A stretch of DNA of 64,000 nucleotides, taken from the NCBI RefSeq assembly GCF_000710345.2, contig NZ_JHEL01000015.1, positions 1,178,001-1,242,000 of the forward strand. Reading direction: 5' to 3'. Position 1 is the first letter of the stretch. Every line of letters starts with the position of its first letter. This stretch comes from Curtobacterium sp. S6. GTDB lineage: Bacteria; Actinomycetota; Actinomycetes; Actinomycetales; Micrococcaceae. Positions 25,348 to 33,929 of the stretch are shown here, one piece after another. Made by a program: the position numbers and the translations under genes. Below the pieces are notes generated by a model. The model did not search any database. It was not told where the DNA came from and saw only the letters and a list, made by a program, of their open reading frames with translations.

Positions 25348-25632
25348 CTACTTCTTGGCGACAGCTGCCTTCAGCTTGGAACCAGCGCTCAGCTTCACGC
25401 CGTGACCGGCGGGAATCTTGATGGCCTCGCCAGTCTGCGGGTTGCGTCCGGTGCGAGCCGCACGATCGGTACGCTCAACCGACAACCAGCCGGGGATGGT
25501 GATCTTCTCGCCCTTGGAAACCGAGGATTCAAAAACCTGGAAGACGGCATCCAGAACGCCATTCACGGCGGCCTGGCTCATGCCCGACTTCTCGGCAACC
25601 TCTGCAACGAGTTCGCTACGGTTCTTAGCCAT
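25348..25632 (-). CDS. hup: HU-family DNA-binding protein
   Basis: This nucleoid-associated protein bends and compacts DNA. The 94-residue product from the ATG at 25632 (AGGAGGGACACAG upstream) contains MAKNRSELVAEVAEKSGMSQAAVN and the arm region RTGRNPQTGEAIKIPAGHGVKLSAGSKLK, with the proline that intercalates in HU/IHF arms. There is no long Lys/Ala tail of the mycobacterial HupB type, so it is a classical short HU. It lies 68 bases downstream of rpsN on the same strand. Confidence 0.95.
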   Translation of the reverse strand: MAKNRSELVAEVAEKSGMSQAAVNGVLDAVFQVFESSVSKGEKITIPGWLSVERTDRAARTGRNPQTGEAIKIPAGHGVKLSAGSKLKAAVAKK

Positions 25633-25700
25633 ATCTGTGTCCCTCCTGAGACTTGAATTTTCTTGGCTCAAGCCGACTATACCGGCCTACACCCGAAAAA

Positions 25701-26006
25701 TTACCAGCTGGACTTGGTAATTCCCGGCAATTCGCCGCGGTGCGCCATCTGGCGGAAGCGGACGCGGGAAATACCGAACTTCTGGAAAGTACCGCGGGGA
25801 CGACCATCGATCTGGTCGCGGCTACGGACGCGGATGGGCGACGCGTTGCGGGGAAGCTTCTGGAGACCCAAGCGGGCCTCTTCGCGCTCCTCCGGGCTCG
25901 CGTTCTCATCAACAAGGGTCTTCTTGAGGGCGGCACGCTTTTCCGCGTAGCGCTCAACGATGACCTTGCGCTGCTCGTTACGAGCGATCTTGGACTTCTT
26001 GGCCAT
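25701..26006 (-). CDS. rpsN: 30S ribosomal protein S14 (zinc-free type)
   Basis: The 101-residue product begins [14 protein letters not shown] and ends with the S14 signature [20 protein letters not shown]. It lacks the paired Cys motifs of the short zinc-binding form and has the full length of the zinc-free form (about 101 residues). It is third in an rpmB-rpmG-rpsN run, spaced by five bases from rpmG. In actinobacteria such runs can be alternative, Zur-controlled copies or the only copies; the window cannot decide. Confidence 0.95.
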   Translation of the reverse strand: MAKKSKIARNEQRKVIVERYAEKRAALKKTLVDENASPEEREEARLGLQKLPRNASPIRVRSRDQIDGRPRGTFQKFGISRVRFRQMAHRGELPGITKSSW

Positions 26007-26011
26007 TGCTC

Positions 26012-26182
26012 TTAGCGCTCCTCTCGGAAATCGACGTGCTTGCGGACGACCGGGTCGTACTTCTTCATGACCAGGCGATCCGGGTTATTGCGGCGGTTCT
26101 TGCGGGTCACGTAGGTGTAACCGGTGCCGGCAGTTGACTTGAGCTTGATGATCGGACGAACGTCCTTGGTATTCGATGCCAT
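26012..26182 (-). CDS. rpmG: 50S ribosomal protein L33 (zinc-free type)
   Basis: This 56-residue ribosomal protein reads [19 protein letters not shown], then [20 protein letters not shown], which is the L33 pattern. The CxxC pairs of zinc-binding L33 are absent (no Cys at all). It has only two bases to rpmB upstream and five to rpsN downstream, so the three are one operon. Confidence 0.95.
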   Translation of the reverse strand: MASNTKDVRPIIKLKSTAGTGYTYVTRKNRRNNPDRLVMKKYDPVVRKHVDFREER

Positions 26183-26184
26183 GC

Positions 26185-26421
26185 TTAAATCTTCTCCCCG
26201 CGTGCAAGGATGTCGGCTACGACCGCGTCGATGCCACGAGCGTCGATGACCTTGATGCCCTTAGCGGACACGTTCAAGGTGACGTTGCGGCGAAGGGACG
26301 GGACCCAGTAGCGCTTCTTCTGAATGTTCGGATCGAACCGGCGCTTGGTGCGGCGGTGCGAGTGCGAAATGCTGTGTCCAAAGCCGGGAACAGCTCCGGT
26401 CACCTGGCAGACGGCTGCCAT
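26185..26421 (-). CDS. rpmB: 50S ribosomal protein L28
   Basis: The 78-residue product begins [20 protein letters not shown] and continues [20 protein letters not shown], the L28 signature. The ATG at 26421 follows GGAGGAGAAACT closely; the longer frame to 26484 has no support. It is first in the rpmB-rpmG-rpsN run. Only one Cys is present, so a zinc ribbon is unlikely. Confidence 0.95.
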   Translation of the reverse strand: MAAVCQVTGAVPGFGHSISHSHRRTKRRFDPNIQKKRYWVPSLRRNVTLNVSAKGIKVIDARGIDAVVADILARGEKI

Positions 26422-26697
26422 AGTTTCTCCTCCAATGTTGACGAAATGACGGTGCGCAGTTGTTGCCCGCTCGAGGGCGGGCATTCCGAGCGCTCCGTCA
26501 CCTACTTAGAGCACCGGGTTATTCGCCGGGCCATGAGTGTGGAGCAGACGCCTGCGTGAGATTTTCAGGTGTCGCCCCCGCCGCGGGATAACGGTGAAGC
26601 TTTCTTCGGTGCCGAGAGGTGGACTCACCACTACGACAGCGTTAAATACTATGGAATTACCGGGCCATCCGCAACCTGTCGGTCCGGGAACATGGCC
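26422..26697. other. Intergenic region upstream of rpmB
   Basis: This 276-base stretch between rpmB and the SGNH hydrolase gene holds the rpmB promoter and leader. A small hairpin (GCCCGC/GCGGGC, 26465-26482) lies in the leader. I see no clear Zur-type palindrome and no coding potential with an RBS. The AT content rises at 26630-26700. Confidence 0.45.
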
Positions 26698-27558
26698 TTA
26701 ATCACCGGAATTACCGGTCTTCGATTCGGTCGATTCCGTCACGTGCAGGGACTGCAATTCCGGATATTTGGCTTTCATGCCGTCGCCCGACGAGGTCCCG
26801 CGTAAGCGCCGGCCGACCCAGGGAAGGGCAAATTCCCTCATCCATTCCACGTTAGCGCGCGTGGTCTGAACCCTGGAGACCTTGCGCAGCTGCGGCAGGG
26901 CCTCCAGGCCGAGGTCGACCACCGGAGTCACGTCGAGGGCTTCCAGGACCTTGCCCGCGAGCTTCTGATGCCCCAGGGAGTTCATGTGCAGCCTGTCGGG
27001 CGCCCAGAGGCGCGGATCGGAGAATTCCTTACTCATCCGCCAGTAATCCACCAAGATCACGCCGTGCCGGTCGGCGATCTCCCGCAAGAGTTCGTTGTAG
27101 ATGGCCGCGCGCCCCCGGGTGCCCTTGAAGACGCCGTAAAAGTTCTTGGCGTCGAAGCCCGTGAAGGCCATGACGTGGGCCCCACTCGAACGCAACCGTG
27201 AGATCGCGTCCTCGTACTGGAGCATCATGTCGTCGATATCGATGCTGGGCCTCAGGATGTCATTGCCGCCCGCGTAGATGCTGACCAGGGTGGGTTCGAG
27301 GGCGAGGGCCGGTTCGATCTGCTCGTCGAGGATCGGGCCCATGGTTCGGCCGCGTATGGCCAAATTGGCATACGTCGTGCGCGGGAAGCGCAGGGTCAAC
27401 TGCTCCGCGACGCGATCGGCCCAACCGCGGACCCCGTTGGGGCGTGAAGGATCGGGATCCCCGACGCCTTCGGTGAAGGAATCTCCCAGGGCGACGAACC
27501 TGATGGGATCGCGCTCTGGGTTTTCCTGTGCGTCGCGTACCGTCTCTGCCGACATCAT
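26698..27558 (-). CDS. SGNH/GDSL-family hydrolase
   Basis: This is a 286-residue esterase/lipase-type hydrolase without a visible signal peptide. The family blocks are present: FVALGDSFTEGVGD with the catalytic Ser (block I), GRTMGPILDEQ, YAGGNDIL with Gly/Asn oxyanion residues (block III), and DRLHMNSLGHQKLA with the catalytic Asp and His (block V). The substrate is unknown. Two in-frame ATG codons (27558 and 27555) could start it. It lies apart from the siderophore genes and shows no operon partner. Confidence 0.88.
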   Translation of the reverse strand: MMSAETVRDAQENPERDPIRFVALGDSFTEGVGDPDPSRPNGVRGWADRVAEQLTLRFPRTTYANLAIRGRTMGPILDEQIEPALALEPTLVSIYAGGNDILRPSIDIDDMMLQYEDAISRLRSSGAHVMAFTGFDAKNFYGVFKGTRGRAAIYNELLREIADRHGVILVDYWRMSKEFSDPRLWAPDRLHMNSLGHQKLAGKVLEALDVTPVVDLGLEALPQLRKVSRVQTTRANVEWMREFALPWVGRRLRGTSSGDGMKAKYPELQSLHVTESTESKTGNSGD

Positions 27559-27677
27559 TCACCGCATCCGTGGGCTCTGGGGAATAGCACCCCGCGAATC
27601 GGCGGAGGCTTTCCTTCGAGGTTAATATCGGTCCTCGCGGGACCGCAACACGGCCGGGAGACTCCCGCCCCGGCGGG

Positions 27678-28649
27678 TCACGACTCGGCGTGTCCCGCCT
27701 TCCAGTACCCCATGAACGAGATGCTCGCTTTGTCGATCCCGGCCTCGTTGACGCACACGCGCCGAGACGCTCTGACGACGCTGGCCTCCCCCGCGAGGTA
27801 GACGTACGTCTGCCCGGGGTGTTCGCTGGCACCCCAGACGAATTCATCGGCCGGGATCCGCACCCCCAGGGAGCTGTCCGACTCATCATCGGCCGACTCC
27901 ACGCCGAGCACGTCGCGCAGCGCACGGAGGGTGAGCTGACCCCGCTGGAGGCGCGGGGCCCTTTCGAGCCAGTGCAGGTCGATCTCGGTGCGCTCCCGGG
28001 CGGCCTCGACCAGGGGGGCCGCCAGCTCGGCAAGATCTTGGTTGCCCTCGGCCACCTCCAACAGGAACGTGGCCTGGGCCCCCGCGGGGAGGGACCTCAG
28101 GACCGACAGGGCTGCGGGCACCGCCGTCTCATCGGCACACACGAGGACCTTACCGGCTTCTTCCGGCCGCCACATGGTCCACAGCTGCCCGTCCCGGGAG
28201 GGCCCGATAAAGGTCAGGGAGTCACCAGCCTGGGCGTTTGCGGCCCACGCGGCACCCGGCCCCATGGCCGACTCTTCGCCCTCCTCCGGGGCGTGCAGGA
28301 CGAAGTCGATATCGATTTCGACGCCGTCGGTGCCCTTGGGAGAGGTCCACGGGCGGGCGTCGCGCATCGTATAGGTGCGGATCCACCCCCCTCGCTCGCG
28401 AGGGTCCGCGGCGAACCATTCCTTGCGCCAGGTGTCGTTAAGGTCCAGGCGCACCGGCCCCTCGAGGTCGGGGTGGGGAATGAAGAGCTTGAGGTAGGCG
28501 TCGTCGACGCGCTCCCCGACGCCGTCGCCGGCCGGAGCCGCCAGACGGGTCAGTTGCTCGGAGGCCAATTGCACGCGGACGAAGTCACGGCTGAGCCTCT
28601 CCGTGCCGGTGACTTGTGCTTCGAAGAGCTCCATGGGAACCGAACTCAC
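27678..28649 (-). CDS. Siderophore-interacting protein (FAD/NAD(P)H ferric-siderophore reductase)
   Basis: This cytosolic reductase releases iron from imported ferric siderophores. The 323-residue product has a GWIRTYTMRDARPW stretch, the R-x-Y-[TS]-x-R FAD-binding motif, then a C-terminal SIP domain with VCADETAVPAALSVLRSLP and FVWGASEHPGQTYVYLAGEASVVRA. The GTG at 28649 follows AAAGGAG and overlaps the ATPase stop as GTGA. The much longer frame upstream runs through the ATPase gene and is rejected. It is last in the siderophore uptake operon. Confidence 0.93.
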   Translation of the reverse strand: MSSVPMELFEAQVTGTERLSRDFVRVQLASEQLTRLAAPAGDGVGERVDDAYLKLFIPHPDLEGPVRLDLNDTWRKEWFAADPRERGGWIRTYTMRDARPWTSPKGTDGVEIDIDFVLHAPEEGEESAMGPGAAWAANAQAGDSLTFIGPSRDGQLWTMWRPEEAGKVLVCADETAVPAALSVLRSLPAGAQATFLLEVAEGNQDLAELAAPLVEAARERTEIDLHWLERAPRLQRGQLTLRALRDVLGVESADDESDSSLGVRIPADEFVWGASEHPGQTYVYLAGEASVVRASRRVCVNEAGIDKASISFMGYWKAGHAES

Positions 28650-29464
28650 GCGAACTCCTTTCGGGGTGCCGGGATGACCACGGGAGTTCCCCCGGGATCC
28701 GTGGTGACCGATGCGTCCAGGCCGAACACATCGGTGAGATTTTCGCTCGTGAGCACCTCGGAGGGTGCCCCGGCCATGGCGATCGCGCCGTCCTTCATCG
28801 CCACCAGGTGGTCGGCGCAGCGGGCCGCCAAATTCAGCTCGTGCAACACCAGGACGATGGTGGTTCCCCGCGTCCGGTTCAGCTCGACGACGAGGTCCAG
28901 GAGCTCCACCTGATGGGCCAGGTCCAGGTACGTGGTCGGCTCGTCGAGGAGCAAAACATCGGTCTCCTGGGCGAGGGCCATCGCGATCCACACCCGTTGC
29001 CGCTGGCCGCCCGAGAGCTCGGAGACCTGGGCGTCGGCGAGCTGATCCGTGTGCGTGGCTTCCAGGGCCCACGCGACGGCGGCGTCGTCCTCCGCGGAGG
29101 CCTTCGAGAACATGCCCTGATATGGGTACCGGCCTCGCGAGACCAGGTCGGCCACGGTGATGCCTTCCGGCGCCACAGGATGCTGCGGAAGCAGCCCCAC
29201 GCGCCGCGCGAATTCCCGCGAGCCGTAGCGGGCGAGGTCTTTGTCGTCGAGATGCACGCGCCCGGCGACGGGCTTGAGCAACCGGGAGAATCCCCGAAGC
29301 ATCGTCGATTTTCCGCACCCGTTGGGGCCGATGATCGCCGTGACGTGTCCCTGCGGAACCTCGAAATCGAGGTTCTCGACGATATTGCGTCCCCCGTAGC
29401 CGAGGGTCAGGGATTCCGCGCACAGGCGGAGAGCGTGTGATGGGGTCCGGGTGGATTGGACCAT
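28646..29464 (-). CDS. fepC: Iron-siderophore ABC transporter ATP-binding protein (FepC-like)
   Basis: This is the ATPase of the ferric-siderophore importer. The 272-residue product carries Walker A GPNGCGKST (about residues 45-53), Q-loop GLLPQHP, signature LSGGQRQRVWIA, Walker B VLLLDEPT and the switch His in LVLHELN, all typical of FepC/FhuC. It lies between the permease gene (five bases away) and the SIP gene (four-base overlap). The specific siderophore cannot be read. Confidence 0.95.
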   Translation of the reverse strand: MVQSTRTPSHALRLCAESLTLGYGGRNIVENLDFEVPQGHVTAIIGPNGCGKSTMLRGFSRLLKPVAGRVHLDDKDLARYGSREFARRVGLLPQHPVAPEGITVADLVSRGRYPYQGMFSKASAEDDAAVAWALEATHTDQLADAQVSELSGGQRQRVWIAMALAQETDVLLLDEPTTYLDLAHQVELLDLVVELNRTRGTTIVLVLHELNLAARCADHLVAMKDGAIAMAGAPSEVLTSENLTDVFGLDASVTTDPGGTPVVIPAPRKEFA

Positions 29465-29469
29465 GGGGA

Positions 29470-30549
29470 TCAGGACCTTTCCTTATTGGCCGAGGCGACG
29501 AGCCACAGCAGGAGGGGTGCACCGACGATTCCGGTGATGACACCCACGGGCAGGCGGCCGCCCGGGATCATGTTCGCGGCGACGAAGTCGGCCAGAACAA
29601 CGATGATCGCCCCCGTGAGGGCGGAAGCCACCAGGGAGTGTCGACCTCCGACGAGTTTGCGGGCGATGGGACCAGAGACGAACGCGACGAACGTGATCGG
29701 TCCCGTCATGGCCACCGCGAAGGCCACGAGGAGCACCGCGAGAACGATGTAGACCCAGCGCGTCGCGGCCACGGGGACACCCAGGCCCGAGGCCAGCTCG
29801 TCGCCGACCTCCATCGCGTGAAGATTCCGGGTGAAGAGGGCGATCAGGGGGAAGACGATGGCCAGCACGACGGCGAGCATCGTGATCCGCGACCAATTGG
29901 CGGAGCTGAGCGAGCCCGTCAGCCAGATCGCGGCGTCGGCGGCCTTGTAGATGTTGACCCGCGAGAGCAGGTAATTCGCCAGGGCGACCGCCAGGACGGC
30001 CACTCCCAGACCGATCAGGACGAATCGGTTGCCGACGAGCCCGTCGCGCCCCGCCGAGAGGCCAAAGATCACCAGGACACACGCGATGGCGCCCAGCAGT
30101 CCGCCGAGGGCCATCCCGGTGCCCGAGGCCCCGAAGAAGGCCACGGCCGCGATCGCGCCAAGGCTCGAGGACGCATTGATGCCGATGATGTCCGGGCTGG
30201 CCAGCGGGTTGCGGAGGAGCAACTGAAAAATCGCGCCCGAGCAGCCAAAGGCCAGACCGGCCAGCGCGCCGAGGACGGCGTGCGGCAACTTATCCTGGAG
30301 GACGATAAACCTGGCGCCCCCGGCGCCGGGGATGGAATGTCCCGTCAGAATCGAGAAGAAATCCGGGATGGTCACGGTGTAGCTGCCGAGGAGAACCCGG
30401 ACCGCCACCGCGAGGAGCAGGGCCACCGCCAGGGCGGGGATCACCAGGCGAGGTCGCAGATTGCGGCGCTTTCTCAACGAGCGGACGTCGCACGATGGGA
30501 CGTCCTGACGCTCGATCGAGGCGGGCCGCTCCGTGGTCGCGGTGCTCAT
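29470..30549 (-). CDS. fepG: Iron-siderophore ABC transporter permease, FecCD family (second permease)
   Basis: This is a 359-residue permease with about ten helices. The N-terminal about 40 residues are cytosolic and basic. Family markers include IFQLLLRNPLASPDIIGINASSS, and GPITFVAFVSGPIARKLVGG facing the ATPase. The ATG at 30549 overlaps the stop of the other permease as ATGA (30546-30549); longer readings are not supported. Two different FecCD permeases form the heterodimeric channel of the importer. Confidence 0.94.
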   Translation of the reverse strand: MSTATTERPASIERQDVPSCDVRSLRKRRNLRPRLVIPALAVALLLAVAVRVLLGSYTVTIPDFFSILTGHSIPGAGGARFIVLQDKLPHAVLGALAGLAFGCSGAIFQLLLRNPLASPDIIGINASSSLGAIAAVAFFGASGTGMALGGLLGAIACVLVIFGLSAGRDGLVGNRFVLIGLGVAVLAVALANYLLSRVNIYKAADAAIWLTGSLSSANWSRITMLAVVLAIVFPLIALFTRNLHAMEVGDELASGLGVPVAATRWVYIVLAVLLVAFAVAMTGPITFVAFVSGPIARKLVGGRHSLVASALTGAIIVVLADFVAANMIPGGRLPVGVITGIVGAPLLLWLVASANKERS

Positions 30550-31586
30550 AGATCGACCGCCTTCCTGGAACGAATGAGGTAAATGAAGGTCGGAACCCCG
30601 ACGATGGCCATCGTGACGCCCACTTCGACTTCGGTCGGGGGAAGCAGGACTCGACCGACGACGTCGGCGACCAAGAGGATCGAGGGACCGCCCAGGACGC
30701 TGAGGGGCATGATCCATCGGTAGTCCGGGCCGACCAGGGCTCGCACGGCGTGGGGAATCATGAGCCCCAGAAACGCGATCGGCCCCGCGATCGCCACGCT
30801 CGCGGCGCACAGGGCCGCGATGCCCACGAAAATCACGAACCGCTTGACCGCGACCTTTTCGCCGAGGGACGCGGCCATGTCGTCGCCGAGGGCGAAGTTA
30901 TTGATCGACGAGGCGAATCCGACCGTCAGCGCCAGACCCACGATGATCAGCGGCGCGAGGCTCAGCAGATCTCCGAAGGAAGACCTGGTCAGCGACCCGA
31001 TCTGCCACCTGCGGAACTCGTCCAGGGTTTCCTGACCCTGCAGGATGAAGGCGTTGGTGATGGACATGGCGCCGGCGCTGAAGGCCGCACCCACCAGGGC
31101 AAGCTTGATCGGCGTCGCCCCGTCCCGGCCCATGCTCGCGATCGAGTACACGGCCACGGCGGCAACCGCGGCACCGAGGATCGCCCAGGCCGCGAAGGCC
31201 GGCGCCCCCGAGGCACCCACGAGGGCGATACCGATGACCACGAAGCACGAGCAGCCGGCGTTGATTCCGAGAATCGCGGGGTCGCCCAGGGGGTTTCGCG
31301 TGACCCCTTGCATCGCGGCACCCGCGGTCGCGAGGCTCGCCCCGATCACCACGCCCATGACGGTGCGGACCAACCGGCCGGACATGATGACCGACTCGGC
31401 CGACCCCGACCCGGGGTGTGTCAGGCCGCGCAGGGCGGCCGCGGGAGAGATCATGTTGGACCCGATCAACAGCGAGGCCAGGGCGGTCACGACCAGAAGC
31501 GCCGACACGCCGGCCAAGACGGTCCCCCTGCGGGAACCGGCCCTGGCCGGCGTGCTGTGTCGAACGGTCTCGACGGCAGTTGACAT
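30546..31586 (-). CDS. fepD: Iron-siderophore ABC transporter permease, FecCD family (first permease)
   Basis: This is a 346-residue FecCD permease. It shows AMQGVTRNPLGDPAILGINAGCS and GPIAFLGLMIPHAVRALVGPDY, the conserved permease segments that contact the binding protein and the ATPase. I use the ATG at 31586; a TTG one codon earlier is possible. It begins 13 bases after the binding-protein stop and overlaps the second permease by four bases. Confidence 0.94.
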   Translation of the reverse strand: MSTAVETVRHSTPARAGSRRGTVLAGVSALLVVTALASLLIGSNMISPAAALRGLTHPGSGSAESVIMSGRLVRTVMGVVIGASLATAGAAMQGVTRNPLGDPAILGINAGCSCFVVIGIALVGASGAPAFAAWAILGAAVAAVAVYSIASMGRDGATPIKLALVGAAFSAGAMSITNAFILQGQETLDEFRRWQIGSLTRSSFGDLLSLAPLIIVGLALTVGFASSINNFALGDDMAASLGEKVAVKRFVIFVGIAALCAASVAIAGPIAFLGLMIPHAVRALVGPDYRWIMPLSVLGGPSILLVADVVGRVLLPPTEVEVGVTMAIVGVPTFIYLIRSRKAVDL

Positions 31587-31599
31587 CAAGAACCCGAGA

Positions 31600-32658
31600 C
31601 TACTTCTTGCCGTTGCTCACGGCGTCGGCGATCTGCTTCACGAAGTCGGTGTTGTCGAGGAGCCACTCGATGCCGAGGGGCGTATTGCCCATGCCCAACG
31701 CCTGCTTCTTGTCCGCGTCGAGAACGGCGGCGTCCTTGGCGATGGCCGGAATCTGCTTCAAGACGGCATTGGACTTGATCTTGTCGATGCTCTCCTGCGA
31801 GTCGACCCAGGAGTAAATCATGTCCGAGGACAGCTCGGAGGCGCGCTCGTTGGACCAGGTGCCGTAGAACGTATCGGTCTTGAGCGACTTCGCGGCGTCG
31901 GACAGCTTCATTCCGAGGGTCTGGAGGAAGTTCACGCGGCCGTCACCCTGGGTGTAGACGCTAATGCTCGGCTGCGCGTCCGCGACGGACAGGCTGGAGG
32001 CCACGAACGTGGCGTCCTTGAGCTGGCTGTACTTGGACGCGGCGTCGCTGAGCTTGCCCTCGACCTTCTTGACGAGATCCTCCGCCGCCTTGGAACGGCC
32101 CAGGGCCTTGCCGATGGTCCGCGTGGAATCCTGCCACGGGACGGTCCAGCCGTCGTGGTAGTCCTTGCTGTAAACCACGACCGGCGCGATGTCCTTGAGC
32201 TTGTCGAAGGTCTCCTGATCCATGGTGCCGACCGCGGAGACGATCAGGTCCGGGGAGAGCTTGGCGATCTCTTGGAAGTTAATGCCGTCGGTCTCCGAGA
32301 AGCGCGTGGGCAGTTCCCCGCCGAGCTCCTTGACCTTGTCGTCGAACCAGTCGGTCGAGTGGTTCTTATTCTCTCCCCAGTTCACGTAACCCGACCCGAT
32401 CGGCACCACGCCGAGGGAGAGAACGATTTCGGCGTTGATCCAGCCGACGCCGACGACCTTCTTGGGCTCGGATTCGATCTTGGTCTCGCCGAACTGCGAC
32501 TGAAGGGTTACGGGGAAGGCATCGGCTTCGGCGGAGGATCCCTTGTCGCCAGAGGAAGAAGAGTCATCCTTCGATCCGGTCGAGCAACCGGCGAGCGCGA
32601 GCGCTGCCGCCGAGGCCGCAGCGGCCTTCAGGAAGGTACCGCGTGAGATGGAAACCAT
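31600..32658 (-). CDS. fepB: Iron-siderophore-binding lipoprotein (FepB/FecB-like)
   Basis: This is the extracytoplasmic receptor of the importer. The 352-residue precursor starts MVSISRGTFLKAAAASAAAL with a lipobox LALAGC (Cys about 25), then a Ser/Gly-rich spacer. The periplasmic-binding fold shows VVGVGWINAEIVLSLGVVP and LSPDLIVSAVGTMDQETFDKL, as in class III binding proteins. It is the first gene of the operon, and a DtxR/IdeR-like box lies about 105 bases upstream, which supports iron repression. Confidence 0.93.
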   Translation of the reverse strand: MVSISRGTFLKAAAASAAALALAGCSTGSKDDSSSSGDKGSSAEADAFPVTLQSQFGETKIESEPKKVVGVGWINAEIVLSLGVVPIGSGYVNWGENKNHSTDWFDDKVKELGGELPTRFSETDGINFQEIAKLSPDLIVSAVGTMDQETFDKLKDIAPVVVYSKDYHDGWTVPWQDSTRTIGKALGRSKAAEDLVKKVEGKLSDAASKYSQLKDATFVASSLSVADAQPSISVYTQGDGRVNFLQTLGMKLSDAAKSLKTDTFYGTWSNERASELSSDMIYSWVDSQESIDKIKSNAVLKQIPAIAKDAAVLDADKKQALGMGNTPLGIEWLLDNTDFVKQIADAVSNGKK

Positions 32659-32761
32659 GTGTTTTGTGACTCCTCTGGGTTCGGGGGCTGGCCCGCACGA
32701 TGCAAGCCACCGCGACTCGCATGATTGATGACTGCCGTAATCACCTCAGGTCGAGGTCTTC

Positions 32762-32780
32762 TTAGGCAAGCCTCATCATA
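32762..32780 (-). promoter_or_regulatory. DtxR/IdeR-type iron box upstream of the siderophore operon
   Basis: The 19 bases beginning TTAGGCAAGCCT match the actinobacterial consensus TWAGGTWAGSCTWACCTWA at 15 of 19 positions by my count. The site lies between fepB and the divergent HAD gene, where the operon promoter must be. Iron-loaded DtxR/IdeR would repress uptake. Confidence 0.75.
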
Positions 32781-32927
32781 CTATCCAACGGATCGAATTA
32801 GCGCACTAAAAAATGACCGAAATATGTCACCTCCGGACGCGAAAACGGGAGGAGGCCAGGCCAGGACCGCCACACCGTGAGTTGCACCACGTCGCTCGAG
32901 CGGGCACTCGCCTGCAAAGATGGGGAC

Positions 32928-33653
32928 ATGACGTTTCTCCCCTGGTCAGCACCCCTCAGCCCCACCCCGTTCGACCCGGAGTGGACCCCCACCACGGTGG
33001 TCTTCGACTGTGACGGAGTCCTCATGGACACCGAAAGGTCATGGGGAGAAACAGTTGCGCGGGTGAGCCGGGAATTGGGCCTGGGCGACCCCCACGCGAT
33101 CGCCGATAAGATGACGGCGCTTCCCGCGAAGACCATTGCGGAGGGCCTGGCCCGGGAGGAACTCCCGAGCGGGGCCCCCGACGATGAGGTCGAAGGTCGG
33201 GGTCGGGACATCTTGGACCGCCTGAGCGAACTGGATAGGCAGCGGATCGCCGGCGGCGTCGACCTCATACCCGGCGCCATGGACCTGCTCCGGAAATTCG
33301 CCGACGTCCTGCCCGTGGGGGTGGCCTCCAACTCGTCGCGGGAAATCCTGGACGCCAAGTTGGAGGTCGCCGGTTACAAGCCGTTTTTGGGCGCGTGGGT
33401 CTCTTCGGACGACGTCGCCCACGGGAAGCCGGCCCCCGACATGTATTTGTCCGCGATCAGCGCGCTGAATGGCACGCCGGATCGCGCGCTGACCTTCGAA
33501 GACTCCGGCCCCGGCGCGGCGGCCGCGGTCGCCGCGGGGACGCGCGTGGTCGCGCTGAGCGATCCCGCGGACTCGGCGCCGCCGGCGCACTTTGCGACGT
33601 CGAGCTTCACGGAGGCCGCTTTTCTTCGCCAGATGGACGCCTGGATCGGATAA
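32928..33653 (+). CDS. HAD-superfamily hydrolase, beta-phosphoglucomutase-like
   Basis: This is a 241-residue cytosolic phosphatase/mutase-type HAD protein. Motif I is VFDCDGVLMD (Asp 27 and Asp 29), motif II GVASNSSRE, then KPAPDMYL with the catalytic Lys, and FEDSGPGAAAA as motif IV. The cap is the alpha-helical C1 type of the beta-PGM subgroup. The ATG at 32928 (weak GGGG nearby) starts just before the domain; a GTG at 32877 would add 17 residues. It is divergent from the siderophore operon. The substrate is unknown. Confidence 0.87.
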   Translation: MTFLPWSAPLSPTPFDPEWTPTTVVFDCDGVLMDTERSWGETVARVSRELGLGDPHAIADKMTALPAKTIAEGLAREELPSGAPDDEVEGRGRDILDRLSELDRQRIAGGVDLIPGAMDLLRKFADVLPVGVASNSSREILDAKLEVAGYKPFLGAWVSSDDVAHGKPAPDMYLSAISALNGTPDRALTFEDSGPGAAAAVAAGTRVVALSDPADSAPPAHFATSSFTEAAFLRQMDAWIG

Positions 33654-33693
33654 CCGCGCGAACGCCGGGGCGACCAGCGGGCCCAGGCGAACG

Positions 33694-33742
33694 AATGCCC
33701 GGGGAATCTGAGGCTCGCACTTCCTCAGATCCCCCGGGCATT
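33694..33742. terminator. Hairpin terminator after the HAD gene
   Basis: A long imperfect stem (AATGCCCGGGG-A-ATCTGAGG with its complement, a bulge of one or two bases) closes a nine-base loop about 40 bases after the HAD stop. Confidence 0.75.
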
Positions 33743-33929
33743 GCATAGCCACGTTATCTAGTTTTTCTGGATGTTCCATGCGCCGGGACTGAGATCTGAC
33801 TGTGAGAATCGGTCCTTGTCGCGCCCATACCGGATGACCCGCGACGAACCCGCGGCTTACCATGGAGGCACGGGCTGATCACACACCGTGGCCGCCGCCC
33901 ACCACGGGACACACTCAGGGAGGTTCGGC

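Noticed and set aside
26422-26697. A Zur box or a short ORF upstream of rpmB
   Set aside because: No palindrome resembling a Zur site and no ORF with an RBS could be found.
29437-30582. A 381-codon plus-strand frame opposite the FecCD permease
   Set aside because: It has a highly charged shadow-frame composition, with no domains, while the opposite strand carries a clear permease.
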